From the NCBI RefSeq assembly GCF_000974445.1, contig NZ_BBOJ01000021.1, forward strand, positions 124,001-188,000: a stretch of DNA of 64,000 bases, written 5' to 3'. Shown in pieces: positions 8,307 through 16,850 of the stretch. The DNA comes from Lentzea aerocolonigenes (lineage in GTDB: Bacteria > Actinomycetota > Actinomycetes > Mycobacteriales > Pseudonocardiaceae). The first letter of the stretch is position 1. Each line of letters starts with the position of its first letter. A program made the translations under genes and the position numbers. A model generated the notes under the pieces. That model did not search any database. It was given only the letters and a program-made list of their open reading frames with translations, and was not told the DNA's origin.

Positions 8307-8789
8307 TCAGCGAGTGCCCCACTGGTAGGACTGCTTGCGCAGCGAGAGGTAGACGAGCAACTCGGTGTCCGCCACCCCCGGCAACGTGCGCACGCGGTGC
8401 GAGATCAGTTCGAGCAGCGCGTTGTCGTCCTCGCACACGACCTCGCACAGCACGTCGAAGCGACCGGCGCAGACCACGACGTAGGCGACCTCGTCGATCT
8501 CGGCGAGCGCGTCGGCCACGGGCTCGATGGGGCCCTGCACGTTGACCGCGACGAGCGCCTGGCGGAACATCCCGACCTGCAACGGATCGGTGACCGCGAC
8601 GATCTGGATGACCCCGGCGTCCGACAGCCGCTGCACCCGCTGGCGCACGGCGGCCTCGGACAGGCCCACCGCCTTGCCGATCGCGGCGTACGGCCGGCGG
8701 CCGTCCTCCTGGAGCTGCTCGATGATCGCCTTCGAGACGTCGTCGATGATCAGCTGGTTGCGGTCGTCCGCGGGGCTCGTCCTCTTCAC
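8307..8789 (-). CDS. Lrp/AsnC family transcriptional regulator
   Basis: A 160-residue regulator. An N-terminal winged HTH (DVSKAIIEQLQEDGRRPYAAIG, then KAVGLSEAAVRQRVQRLSDAGVIQIVAV) is followed by the RAM ligand-binding domain (GMFRQALVAVNVQG to VCAGRFDVLCEVVCEDDNALLELISHRVRTLPGVADTELLVYLSLRKQ). Such proteins sense amino acids or amines as octamers. GTG 8789 was chosen as the conserved domain begins soon after; no strong ribosome site is visible. It sits between the aminotransferase and the divergent aldehyde dehydrogenase and is the obvious local regulator of both. Confidence 0.9.
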   Translation of the reverse strand: MKRTSPADDRNQLIIDDVSKAIIEQLQEDGRRPYAAIGKAVGLSEAAVRQRVQRLSDAGVIQIVAVTDPLQVGMFRQALVAVNVQGPIEPVADALAEIDEVAYVVVCAGRFDVLCEVVCEDDNALLELISHRVRTLPGVADTELLVYLSLRKQSYQWGTR

Positions 8790-8916
8790 GCGCCCAGTAT
8801 GACCATCCGCGATCACTTGAGCGCACCATCGCAATCCTCCTGCGGTTCCGGTAGCTTGAAGGCGCATCTACCACTGAATCCGTCGTCCAAGCACCCGTCG
8901 ACTGAGGAGAAGCACC

Positions 8917-10362
8917 GTGAGCGACAGGCTGGAACTGCGCAACTTCGTCGGCGGTGAGCACGTCGGCACGGTCGAGGGCCGGCGTGAGGACCTGGTCGAC
9001 CCTGCGAGCGGTGAGGTGTTCGGGAGCACGCCGGTCTCCGGCGCCGAGGACGTCGACCACGCCTGCCGGACCGCCGCCGCGGCGTTCGAGACGTGGCGCG
9101 ACGTGACGCCCGCACAACGGCAACGGGCGTTGCTGGCCTTCGCCGACCTGGTGGAGGAGCACGCCGACGAGCTCGTGCGGGCCGAAAGCCGCAACACGGG
9201 CAAGCCTCTTGGGCTCACCGCGAGCGAGGAGCTGCCCGCCGCCGTGGACCACCTCCGGTTCTTCGCGGGTGCCGCGCGGGTGCTCGAGGGCAAGGCCGCC
9301 GCCGAGTACCTGCCCGGCCACACCAGCTTCGTGCGGCGCGAACCGATCGGCGTCGTCGGTCAGGTCACGCCGTGGAACTACCCGCTGCTGATGGCGGTCT
9401 GGAAGATCGCCCCGGCGCTCGCGGCCGGCAACACGATCGTGCTCAAGCCGTCGGACACGACCCCGGTGACCACGATCCGTCTCGCCGAGCTCGCGGCCGA
9501 GGCCCTGCCCGCCGGGGTGTTCAACGTCGTGTGCGGCGGCCCGGAGACCGGACAGGCGCTGGTCGAGCACGAGATCCCGCAGCTCGTCGCGATCACCGGC
9601 TCGGTGCGCGCGGGCAGTGCCGTGGCCACCTCGGCGGCCCGCGACCTCAAGCGGGTGCACCTCGAGCTCGGCGGCAAGGCACCGGTGGTGGTGTTCGACG
9701 ACGCGGACGTCGAGGCCGCGGCCGCGGCGATCGCCACGGCGGGCTACTTCAACGCGGGCCAGGACTGCACCGCCGCGACCCGTGTGCTCGCCGGGCCGGG
9801 CGTCCACGACGACTTCGTGGCCGCGCTCACCGAGCAGGCCAGGCGCACGACCACGACCTACGAGAAGGGCGCGGAGGACCCGGACGCGCTCGTGCCGCCG
9901 GTCAACAACGCGCGGCAGCTCGCCCACGTCACCGGGTTCCTCGACCGCGCGCCCGCCCACGCCGAGATCACCGCGGGCGGCCGGCGCCAGGGCGACAGGG
10001 GGTTCTTCGTCGAGCCCACCGTCGTGACCGGGCTGCGGCAGGACGACGAGATGGTGCAGCGGGAGATCTTCGGCCCGGTCATCACCGTGCAGCGGTTCAC
10101 CGACGACGACCAGGCCGTCGCCTGGGCCAACGGCGTCGACTACGGCCTCGCGTCGAGCGTGTGGACCCGCGACTTCGGGCGCGCCATGCGGATGAGCAAG
10201 CGACTGGACTTCGGCTGCGTGTGGATCAACGCGCACATCCCGCTCGTCGCCGAGATGCCGCACGGTGGTTTCAAGAAGTCCGGCTACGGCAAGGACCTTT
10301 CGCTGTACGGGTTCGAGGAGTACACCCGCGTGAAGCACGTCATGGCCAACATCGAGTCCTGA
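8917..10362 (+). CDS. Aldehyde dehydrogenase, gamma-aminobutyraldehyde/betaine-aldehyde type
   Basis: A 481-residue NAD(P)-dependent aldehyde dehydrogenase. Motifs are VTPWNYPLLMAVWKIAPALA, KPSDTTP, the general base E250 in LELGGKAPVVVFDDAD and the nucleophile C284 in YFNAGQDCTAATR. FNAGQDCTA is common in 4-aminobutyraldehyde dehydrogenases (PuuC/PatD/Prr). GAGGAG at 8904-8909 serves GTG 8917. Agmatinase follows 12 bp downstream, so they form an operon. With the aminotransferase it would take putrescine to 4-aminobutyrate. The exact aldehyde is inferred from context. Confidence 0.92.
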   Translation: MSDRLELRNFVGGEHVGTVEGRREDLVDPASGEVFGSTPVSGAEDVDHACRTAAAAFETWRDVTPAQRQRALLAFADLVEEHADELVRAESRNTGKPLGLTASEELPAAVDHLRFFAGAARVLEGKAAAEYLPGHTSFVRREPIGVVGQVTPWNYPLLMAVWKIAPALAAGNTIVLKPSDTTPVTTIRLAELAAEALPAGVFNVVCGGPETGQALVEHEIPQLVAITGSVRAGSAVATSAARDLKRVHLELGGKAPVVVFDDADVEAAAAAIATAGYFNAGQDCTAATRVLAGPGVHDDFVAALTEQARRTTTTYEKGAEDPDALVPPVNNARQLAHVTGFLDRAPAHAEITAGGRRQGDRGFFVEPTVVTGLRQDDEMVQREIFGPVITVQRFTDDDQAVAWANGVDYGLASSVWTRDFGRAMRMSKRLDFGCVWINAHIPLVAEMPHGGFKKSGYGKDLSLYGFEEYTRVKHVMANIES

Positions 10363-10374
10363 CAGGAGAGACGC

Positions 10375-11415
10375 ATGAGCCGCTACGGCGCCCAGTTCGG
10401 GCCGGACGTCACGTTCCTGGGCGTCGAGCGGTGCAGCCTCGACGAACCGGAGTCCTTCGCCGGGGCGGACGTCGTCGTCCTCGGCGCGCCCTTCGACGGC
10501 GGCACCTCCCACCGTCCCGGCACCCGCTTCGGCCCGCAGGCCATCCGCACCACCGACTACCTCCCCCACGACGGCTCGCGCCCCAGCCTCGCGCTGCGCA
10601 CCGACGGGCTGCGCGACCTGCGCGTGCTCGACGCCGGAGACGTGGAGATGTACTCCGGCGACATCACGACCGCCCTGTCCGCGCTGGAGAGGGCGGTCGA
10701 GACCGTGACGCGGTCCGGCGCGATCCCGGTCGTCCTCGGCGGCGACCACTCGATCGCCTTCGCCGACGCCAAGGGCATCGCCAACGTCGTCGGGCACGGC
10801 CGGATCTCCATGCTCCACTTCGACGCGCACGCCGACACCGGCGACATCGAGTTCGGGTCGCTGTGGGGACACGGCCAGCCGATGCGCAGGCTCATCGAGT
10901 CGGGTGCGTTGCGCGGAGACCGGTTCCTGCAGATCGGGTTGCGCGGCTACTGGCCCCCACCGTCGACATTGGACTGGATGGCCGCGCAACGCATGCGGTC
11001 CTACGAGATGACCGAGATCGGCCACCGCGGCCTGGAAGCGTGCCTCACGGAGGCGTTCGGCATCGCCACCGACGAGTGCGAGGGCGTCTTCCTGTCCGTC
11101 GACATCGACGTGTGCGACCCCGGCCACGCCCCCGGCACCGGAACCCCCGAGCCGGGCGGGCTCTCCGCGCGGCAGCTGCTCGACTCGGTCCGCCGGATCT
11201 GCCTGGAGCTGCCCGTCGTCGGCATGGACGTCGTCGAGGTGAGCCCTCCCTACGACCACGCCGACATCACGGCGGCGCTGGCGAACCGCGTGGTGCTGGA
11301 GGCGTTGTCGGCGATTGCGCGCCGCCGGCGTGACGCCACGGAGGGCACGCGGTGGGACCCGTCGCGGCCGCTGCTCTCGGATCGACCGGCACCGGAGTCA
11401 GCAGGCTCGGACTGA
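10375..11415 (+). CDS. speB: Agmatinase/ureohydrolase family protein
   Basis: A 346-residue binuclear Mn2+ ureohydrolase. The metal ligands are all visible: H125 in LGGDHSIAF, H148-D150-H152 in HFDAHADTG, and D243/D245 in SVDIDVCDPGHAPGTGTPEPGG. Agmatinase hydrolyses agmatine to putrescine and urea; guanidinobutyrase and guanidinopropionase share the motifs, so the name rests partly on the polyamine context. AGGAGA (10364-10369) serves ATG 10375. The C-terminal tail after ANRVVLEALSAIARRRR is longer than usual and low complexity, and the gene ends close to a degenerate repeat tract. Confidence 0.88.
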   Translation: MSRYGAQFGPDVTFLGVERCSLDEPESFAGADVVVLGAPFDGGTSHRPGTRFGPQAIRTTDYLPHDGSRPSLALRTDGLRDLRVLDAGDVEMYSGDITTALSALERAVETVTRSGAIPVVLGGDHSIAFADAKGIANVVGHGRISMLHFDAHADTGDIEFGSLWGHGQPMRRLIESGALRGDRFLQIGLRGYWPPPSTLDWMAAQRMRSYEMTEIGHRGLEACLTEAFGIATDECEGVFLSVDIDVCDPGHAPGTGTPEPGGLSARQLLDSVRRICLELPVVGMDVVEVSPPYDHADITAALANRVVLEALSAIARRRRDATEGTRWDPSRPLLSDRPAPESAGSD

Positions 11416-11435
11416 CTCCGGTGCGGCCCGCGGCG

Positions 11436-11590
11436 GGTCAACCGACCAAAGCCGACCCGGGCGCGCCCCGCGGGTCGGCCACCGCAGTCGATGAACGGAC
11501 TCCGGCGCGTCGGCCACCACAGCCAACCGATCAAGGCCGGCCCGGCGCGCCGGCCACCACGGTCAGCGGACCAACGCCGACTCCGGTGCG
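11436..11590. repeat. Four degenerate tandem repeats of 37-41 bp between convergent genes
   Basis: Units begin at 11436, 11473, 11510 and 11550. They share a pattern of GGTCGGCCACCRCAG-like start, a middle ACCGATCAA/GACCAA segment, and a CCGGCGCG-type end. The last unit runs into the final codons of the amidohydrolase gene (stop at 11563), so part of its C-terminus derives from the repeat. The function is unknown; the tract also fills the agmatinase-amidohydrolase gap. Confidence 0.65.
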
Positions 11591-13203
11591 TCCGCCGCGC
11601 GGTGCACGATCACGCCACCGACCACGGTCAGCGCGATCGGCGCCTCCGCCAGCTCGTCCGGATCGGCCCGCAACGGGTCGACGGTGAACGCGGTGAAGTC
11701 CGCCCGCCCGCCGATCGCGATCCGCCCGCCACCGGGTTCGCCCGCGGCCAGCGCGGCGTGCGAGGTGTAGCCCTCCAGCGCCATGCGGGCGGTGAGGCCC
11801 TGGGTCGGGCCCACCGGCGGCACCTCCGGTTCCAGTGCCGGCCTGCGCGTCATCGCCTCGGCCAGGCCGTGGCGGGCGTCGAACGGGGCCACCGGCCAGT
11901 CCGAACCGAGCACCACCGGCACGCCGGCGTCGCGCAGGTCGCGGCACCGCCAGGCGCGGTCGGCCCGGTGCGTGCCGAGGCGCACCGACCAGTTGTCGGT
12001 CTGGTCCGCTCTGGTGAAGTGGCTGCAGTGCGTGGGTTGCATGCTCGCCACCACTCCCTGGCGGCGGAACCTGTCGATCAGGTTGCCCGGCAACGTCTCG
12101 ACGTGCTCGACGCGGTGCGGCACGGAGGCCGTGCGGGCGAGCCCGTCGAGCGCGTCCAGGACGTGGCGCACGGCCGCGTCACCGATGGCGTGCGTGGCGG
12201 TCGGGACACCGGCCGCGGCGAGCTCGCGCAGGGCGTGGGTGTAGGCGTCGACGTCGGGCCAGAGGCTCTCCGTCGACTCCCCCAGCGCGTCGGGCGCCTC
12301 CAGCCAGGCCGTGCCGTTGTCGATCGTGCCGTCGAGCATGAACTTGACCGCGGCGACCTGCCAGCGGCGGCCACCGCGGCCCTGCAACCCGATCAAGGAA
12401 GAGATGCCGTCGGCGTCGACACCGGGATCGCACCAGGGCGCGAACCGCAGCCGCAGCGGCAGGTCGCCCAGTTCCTCGGCCGCGGTGAGGACCTCCTCGC
12501 TGTCTCCGAGCAGGTCCATGACGTGGCCGGCGGTGAGGCCGGTGGCGGCCATCTCGCGCAGCAGCACGTGCAACCGGGCGGCGCGGGCCGCGACCGGCTC
12601 CACCGGCACGTGGTCGAGCACCAGCTGCATCGCCGCCGACTCGTGCAGCAGCCCGGTGGGGCGCCCGGTCTGGTCGCAGACCACGGTCGAGCGCTGGTCG
12701 AACTCCCTGGGGCCGTCGATCCCGGCGATGCGCAGCGCGGCCGGTGTCACCAACGCCGAGTGCGCGTCGAAGAAGCGGACGAACGCGGGCCTGCCGCCCA
12801 CCGCGTCGTCGATCAGCGCCCCGGTCAACGGCCTGCCGCCGAACACGTTCGGGTCGAGTCCCCACCCCTGCACCCAGGCGTCGGGTGGACGGGACGCGGC
12901 CGCTTCGGCGAGCAGGCGGCACGCCTGGTCCGGGTGACGGACCTGGGACAGGTCGACGTCGGCGGTCAGGCTCAACCCGGCCACCGGATGGAAGTGACCG
13001 TCGACCAGGCCGGGGGTCAGCACGGCCCGGCCGAGGTCGACCACCTCGGTGCCCGGACCGCGCCAGTCCCGCACGTCACGCCTGCTGCCGACCGCGCTGA
13101 TCACTCCGCCGCTCACCGCGACCGCCTCCACCGGGCGGGCACCGACGGTCAGCGTGTGCACCGTGTGGACGGTGTCGGCGCACAGGACGAGGTCCGCTTT
13201 CAC
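11563..13203 (-). CDS. Amidohydrolase family protein (YtcJ/Amidohydro_3 type)
   Basis: A 546-residue metal-dependent amidohydrolase of the TIM-barrel superfamily. The metal motif is LVDGHFHPVAGL near residue 68; the carboxylated-lysine strand may be AVKFMLDGTIDNGTAWL; further metal His residues are in ATHAIGDAA and PHRVEHVETL, and the Asp in VLGSDWPVAPFD. The C-terminal composite domain ends GRADFTAFTVDP. Substrates in this subgroup are mostly unknown (N-substituted amides or formamides). GTG 13203 overlaps the permease stop (GTGA) with AGGAGG seven bases upstream, so it is coupled to the APC permease and may hydrolyse what that permease imports. Confidence 0.85.
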   Translation of the reverse strand: MKADLVLCADTVHTVHTLTVGARPVEAVAVSGGVISAVGSRRDVRDWRGPGTEVVDLGRAVLTPGLVDGHFHPVAGLSLTADVDLSQVRHPDQACRLLAEAAASRPPDAWVQGWGLDPNVFGGRPLTGALIDDAVGGRPAFVRFFDAHSALVTPAALRIAGIDGPREFDQRSTVVCDQTGRPTGLLHESAAMQLVLDHVPVEPVAARAARLHVLLREMAATGLTAGHVMDLLGDSEEVLTAAEELGDLPLRLRFAPWCDPGVDADGISSLIGLQGRGGRRWQVAAVKFMLDGTIDNGTAWLEAPDALGESTESLWPDVDAYTHALRELAAAGVPTATHAIGDAAVRHVLDALDGLARTASVPHRVEHVETLPGNLIDRFRRQGVVASMQPTHCSHFTRADQTDNWSVRLGTHRADRAWRCRDLRDAGVPVVLGSDWPVAPFDARHGLAEAMTRRPALEPEVPPVGPTQGLTARMALEGYTSHAALAAGEPGGGRIAIGGRADFTAFTVDPLRADPDELAEAPIALTVVGGVIVHRAADAPESALVR

Positions 13204-14669
13204 GCGGCGGCCTCCTGATCCGCGCCCATGCCGACACGCGCGTAGGTCTCGGGACGCCGGCCGCGCAGCCAGATCGCGAACACCCAACCGGCGAGCAGGG
13301 TCACCGGGACGATGCCGACGAGCACGACGTTGACGCTCGCCGGTGCGTTGGTGAGCAGCGCGACGTTGTCGATCAGGACGTAGGTCGCCCCGGCCAGCAG
13401 CACGGTGGACACGATCGCGGCGGTCAGCGCCGCCGGTGTGCTCGCCGCCTTGTTGCGCCGCAGGAAGTAGACCGCGCAGGAGATCGCGGTCAGCGCCTGC
13501 AGCACCACGATGCCGACGACACCCGGAGTGTTGACCCACAGCAGGAGACCCGTGACGGGGTCGGCGCCGGCGAACGCGAACCCGCCGATCACGACCACCG
13601 CGAGAACCGTCTGCACGACGCTCGCACGGTACGGAGACCCGAAGCGCGGGTGCACCTTGCCGATCCACGCGGGCAGCACGCCGTCCTCGGACAGTGCGTG
13701 GGTGTAGCGGGTGATCGCGTTGTGGAACGCGATCTGCGACGCGTAGACGCTGGAGATCACGAGGAGGCGCATCAGCGTGGCCGCCCACGGCCCGACGTAG
13801 GTCTCGGTCGCCGCGAAGAACAGGCCGGGGAGGTTCTCGGTGGCGGCGCCGACGACCTTGTCGCTGCCGAACCCGATCACCACGGACCAGACGATGAAGC
13901 AGTAGAACACCGCCATGAACCCGACGGCGAAGTAGGTCGCGCGGGGAATGGTGCGTTCCGGGTCGCGGGCCTCCCTGCGGTACAGCGCAGTCGACTCGAA
14001 GCCCATGAACGCCGCGAAGGCGAACGCCAGCACACCACCCATGCCCGGCGTGAAGGCCGCGGCGGGGGTGAACGACGCACCGTCCACACCGGACGCACCG
14101 CCGTGCGTGAACACGCCGATCGCCATCAGCAGCAGGATCGCGGACTCGAGCACCAGCAGGACGCCGAGGACCTTCGCGCCGACGTCGATGCCCAGCCAGG
14201 CGATGACGAGCACCAGTCCGAGCGCGATGAACGCGATGACCGGCCACGGCACGGTCACCCCGAACAGGTCGGCGAGCGTCGCCCTGGTCTGCGCGGCGAA
14301 CAGGCCGTAGACCCCGATCTGCAGGGTGTTGTACGAGACCAGCGCCAGCAGCGCGGCCGCGAGCCCCCAGCCGCTGCCGAGCCCTTTGGCGATGTAGGCG
14401 TAGAACGCGCCCCCGCCGCGGACGTGCTTGGTCATGCGGGTGAACGCGACCGCGAAGATCACCAGCACCGCTCCGGCGGCCAGGTAGGCGAGCGGTGCTC
14501 CGACGCCGCCGATCATGAGGCCGAGCGGTGCGACACCGGCCATCACGGTGAGCGGGGCCGCGGCCGCCACGACCATGAAGACCAGGCCTCCGGTGCCGAG
14601 CACACCGCGTTTGAGCTGCCCCTCCGGTAACGGAGCGCTGGTGTCGTCCGTGGGGACGGTTCGGGTCAT
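13200..14669 (-). CDS. APC family amino acid/polyamine permease
   Basis: A 489-residue membrane protein with about twelve helices. It starts LKRGVLGTGGLVFMVVAAAAPLTVM and keeps the substrate-site glycines of APC transporters (VRGGGAFYAYIAKGLGSGWG, AFMGFESTALYRREARDPERTIPRAT). It imports amino acids or amines using the proton or exchange gradient. ATG 14669 has GGAAGGG six bases upstream. A good sigma-70-like promoter is visible before it (14718-14746). Cotranscribed with the amidohydrolase and close to the polyamine genes; the solute is inferred from this. Confidence 0.9.
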   Translation of the reverse strand: MTRTVPTDDTSAPLPEGQLKRGVLGTGGLVFMVVAAAAPLTVMAGVAPLGLMIGGVGAPLAYLAAGAVLVIFAVAFTRMTKHVRGGGAFYAYIAKGLGSGWGLAAALLALVSYNTLQIGVYGLFAAQTRATLADLFGVTVPWPVIAFIALGLVLVIAWLGIDVGAKVLGVLLVLESAILLLMAIGVFTHGGASGVDGASFTPAAAFTPGMGGVLAFAFAAFMGFESTALYRREARDPERTIPRATYFAVGFMAVFYCFIVWSVVIGFGSDKVVGAATENLPGLFFAATETYVGPWAATLMRLLVISSVYASQIAFHNAITRYTHALSEDGVLPAWIGKVHPRFGSPYRASVVQTVLAVVVIGGFAFAGADPVTGLLLWVNTPGVVGIVVLQALTAISCAVYFLRRNKAASTPAALTAAIVSTVLLAGATYVLIDNVALLTNAPASVNVVLVGIVPVTLLAGWVFAIWLRGRRPETYARVGMGADQEAAA

Positions 14670-14717
14670 GGCGCGCCCTTCCGCTGTGTCTGGGGTCACT
14701 CGTCCTGTGGTTGCCGA

Positions 14718-14746
14718 ATCATTGGCCAACATCCGCCCCAAGTCAA
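14718..14746 (-). promoter_or_regulatory. Sigma-70-type promoter of the permease/amidohydrolase operon
   Basis: On the minus strand TTGACT (14746-14741) is followed after 17 bases by AATGAT (14723-14718). The permease ATG is 49 bp further on. Confidence 0.6.
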
Positions 14747-14843
14747 GTTTTTCGTAGCAAAACCGGCCACTCGACACTCAAACAGTAGCTGGAGCGTGCT
14801 TCGACAACGAAAACAGTTGTGCAACCGCTTGATCCGTTCGCAT

Positions 14844-14884
14844 GAAAAAGCCACCGGCCCGGTGGTGCACCGGGACCGGTGGCT
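14844..14884 (-). terminator. Rho-independent terminator of the GH68/ABC operon
   Basis: A long hairpin (AGCCACCGG outer stem and CCGGTG inner stem) lies 22 bp after the GH68 stop and is followed on the minus strand by a run of five T. This is one of the few classical terminators in the window. Confidence 0.85.
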
Positions 14885-14905
14885 GGACGTCTCGCCCCTC
14901 GACCG

Positions 14906-16021
14906 TCAGCAGGCCAGAGCGGTGGTGTCCTCCTTCAGCGTCAGGTGGAGGGTGGGCGCGACGGTGCCGCCGAACCGCGCCCGCGCCGTCACGGGGTCGG
15001 CGAGCCGCGCGCCTTCCCCGTCGGGCGCCAGGTAGTTCACGAAGCTCTCGACGCTGAGATCGGGCAGCACGAGCCAGGCGTAGGCCTGCTCCGGCTGCTC
15101 CGCCGGGTTCGCGATCACCAGGCCGGAGCCGTTGAGCGGCCGGTACGGGCCCGTCAGCGCGGGCGCGACGAACCCGTAGAGCCCGGTCGGCGCGAGACCG
15201 GCCGGGTGGAAGGTCCGGCTCGTGGTGCAGAAGAAGAGGTAGTACCGGCCGTCGTGCACGACCACGTGCGGCCGTTCGATCTCGTGGTTCACGCCCTCCG
15301 AGACCACCAACGGCGGCAGGAGCGTCCACTCCTGCGCGGTCACGTCGGCGAGCGCGATGGCGCCGGTGTAGTCGTCACCCCACGGGATCGAGGCCGCGAT
15401 GAGCAGGTACTCGCGTCCGTCCGCCGGATCGCGGAACCAGCCGGGGTCGCGGAAGGCCTGGATGCGGCCGGCGCCGCCCTCGACCTCGTCCGCCGGCAGG
15501 TAGGGGTCCTGCCCGCGCAGGGCGACCCGGTGCGCGGAACCCCGGTCGAGCGCTACCTCTCCGTCGACGGTGAGCCGCGGCCGCGTCAGGACGACCCGCT
15601 GGTGGAACGTCGGCGTGGCCTCACCGCGCACACCGGCTCCGGTGTAGAAGACCGACACCGTGCCGTCGGCCCTGCGCACGGCAGACCCCGACCACTCGCG
15701 GCTCCCCGGTGACGCGCCGTCGGCGAAGGCGTCGCCGAGGTCGTGCCACTCGTCGCCCTTCCTCGCCAGCAACCGGATCCGCGCACGGTCGTGGCGTTCC
15801 TCCGGATGTCCGGCGACGGGAGCTGCCAGTGCCATCCACAGCTCGGCGCCGTCGGCGAGGCACACCGAACCGTCCTCTTCCTGGATCGGCCAGCTGTCCC
15901 AGACGTCGTGCTGCGGCAGTGCTTTCGGGGCGGCGGTGATGATCGGCGCCGTGGTGGCCCCGTCGGGGACGAGCCGGTCGAGGTGCCGTCTCGTCCACCG
16001 CGTGGTCTGGATGTCGGTCAG
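14906..16021 (-). CDS. GH68 fructosyl hydrolase/transferase without signal peptide, probable CTG start
   Basis: A 371-residue family GH68 protein (levansucrase/inulosucrase/beta-fructofuranosidase). The triad is complete: nucleophile D42 in DVWDSWPIQ, transition-state stabiliser D192 in AFRDPGWF and acid/base E249 in HEIERPH. The first ATG/GTG/TTG in frame is GTG 15865, which would delete the nucleophile, so translation must begin upstream. The only plausible site before the in-frame stop is CTG 16021, with GAAGGG upstream and four bases from the permease stop. No signal peptide is seen, unlike secreted levansucrases. Linked to a sugar importer, it is probably a cytoplasmic sucrose or fructoside hydrolase. 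Confidence 0.85.
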   Translation of the reverse strand: MTDIQTTRWTRRHLDRLVPDGATTAPIITAAPKALPQHDVWDSWPIQEEDGSVCLADGAELWMALAAPVAGHPEERHDRARIRLLARKGDEWHDLGDAFADGASPGSREWSGSAVRRADGTVSVFYTGAGVRGEATPTFHQRVVLTRPRLTVDGEVALDRGSAHRVALRGQDPYLPADEVEGGAGRIQAFRDPGWFRDPADGREYLLIAASIPWGDDYTGAIALADVTAQEWTLLPPLVVSEGVNHEIERPHVVVHDGRYYLFFCTTSRTFHPAGLAPTGLYGFVAPALTGPYRPLNGSGLVIANPAEQPEQAYAWLVLPDLSVESFVNYLAPDGEGARLADPVTARARFGGTVAPTLHLTLKEDTTALAC

Positions 16022-16025
16022 CGGA

Positions 16026-16850
16026 TCAGCCCTTCAGAGAACCCTGCAGCAGCGCCGAGGTGAAGCGGCGCTGGAAGATCAGGAAAAGAACGAGGACGGG
16101 TGCGAGCACGAGCAGCGATCCCGCGCACAGCAACGGGATGTCGGTGCCCCACTGGCCCTGGAAGGCGCCGAGCGCACCGGCCATGGTGCGCTTGCGGGGG
16201 TCGCCGACGAGGACGATCGCGAGCAGGAACTGGTTCCAGGTCCACAGGAACTGCAGGATCGCCAGCGAGGAGATGGCCGGCATCGCCAGCGGCACGTGGA
16301 TGCGCCAGAACTGCTGCCACGAGTTGGCGCCGTCGATCTGGGCCGCTTCGGAGATGTCACCGGGCATCGTGACGAAGTGGGCGCGCATCCAGAACACGCC
16401 GAAGGGCATGAACAACGCGATGAGCGGCAGGATGATCGCCCACCGGGAGTTCAGCAGGCCGAGGTCCCGGATCTGGTAGTACAACGGCGTGATGACGCCT
16501 TCGTACGGCAGCGTCAGGCCGAGCACGAACATCAGGAACACCCAGCGGTGCCCCTTCATCCTCAGCTGACCGATCGCGAAACCCGCCATCGTCGCCAGCA
16601 GCAGCGACAGCGGCACCACGCCGAGCACGATGAGCGTGCTCGACTGGAGCAGCTCACCCATGTGCGCCGCCTGGAACGCGGTCGCGAAGTTGTCCCACCG
16701 CGGCTCGCTCGGCCACTCCAGCCCGGTCGGGTACGTGCCGGAGGGGTGCAGCGCGGTGACGAAGAGGCTCACCAGCGGCAGGACGGTCATCACCATCAGC
16801 AGGACGAGGAACACCCGCCCCAGCCACGCTTCACGACGTCCGACGATCAC
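16026..16850 (-). CDS. Carbohydrate ABC transporter permease (MalG type)
   Basis: A 274-residue inner-membrane permease with six helices and the EAA loop DISEAAQIDGANSWQQFWRIHVPLAMP that docks the ATPase. GTG 16850 overlaps the upstream permease stop (GTGA) and has AGGAGG four bases before it. It is the second membrane subunit of the importer encoded by 16847-19160. No ATPase gene is nearby; actinomycetes commonly share one MsiK-type ATPase among several such importers. Confidence 0.93.
   Translation of the reverse strand: MIVGRREAWLGRVFLVLLMVMTVLPLVSLFVTALHPSGTYPTGLEWPSEPRWDNFATAFQAAHMGELLQSSTLIVLGVVPLSLLLATMAGFAIGQLRMKGHRWVFLMFVLGLTLPYEGVITPLYYQIRDLGLLNSRWAIILPLIALFMPFGVFWMRAHFVTMPGDISEAAQIDGANSWQQFWRIHVPLAMPAISSLAILQFLWTWNQFLLAIVLVGDPRKRTMAGALGAFQGQWGTDIPLLCAGSLLVLAPVLVLFLIFQRRFTSALLQGSLKG

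Noticed and set aside
8269..11259. 996-codon minus-strand open frame opposite the aldehyde dehydrogenase and agmatinase genes
   Set aside because: It is antisense to two clear enzymes, has low-complexity Arg/Gly/His composition, and contains the true Lrp gene only in another frame. It is a GC-bias shadow.
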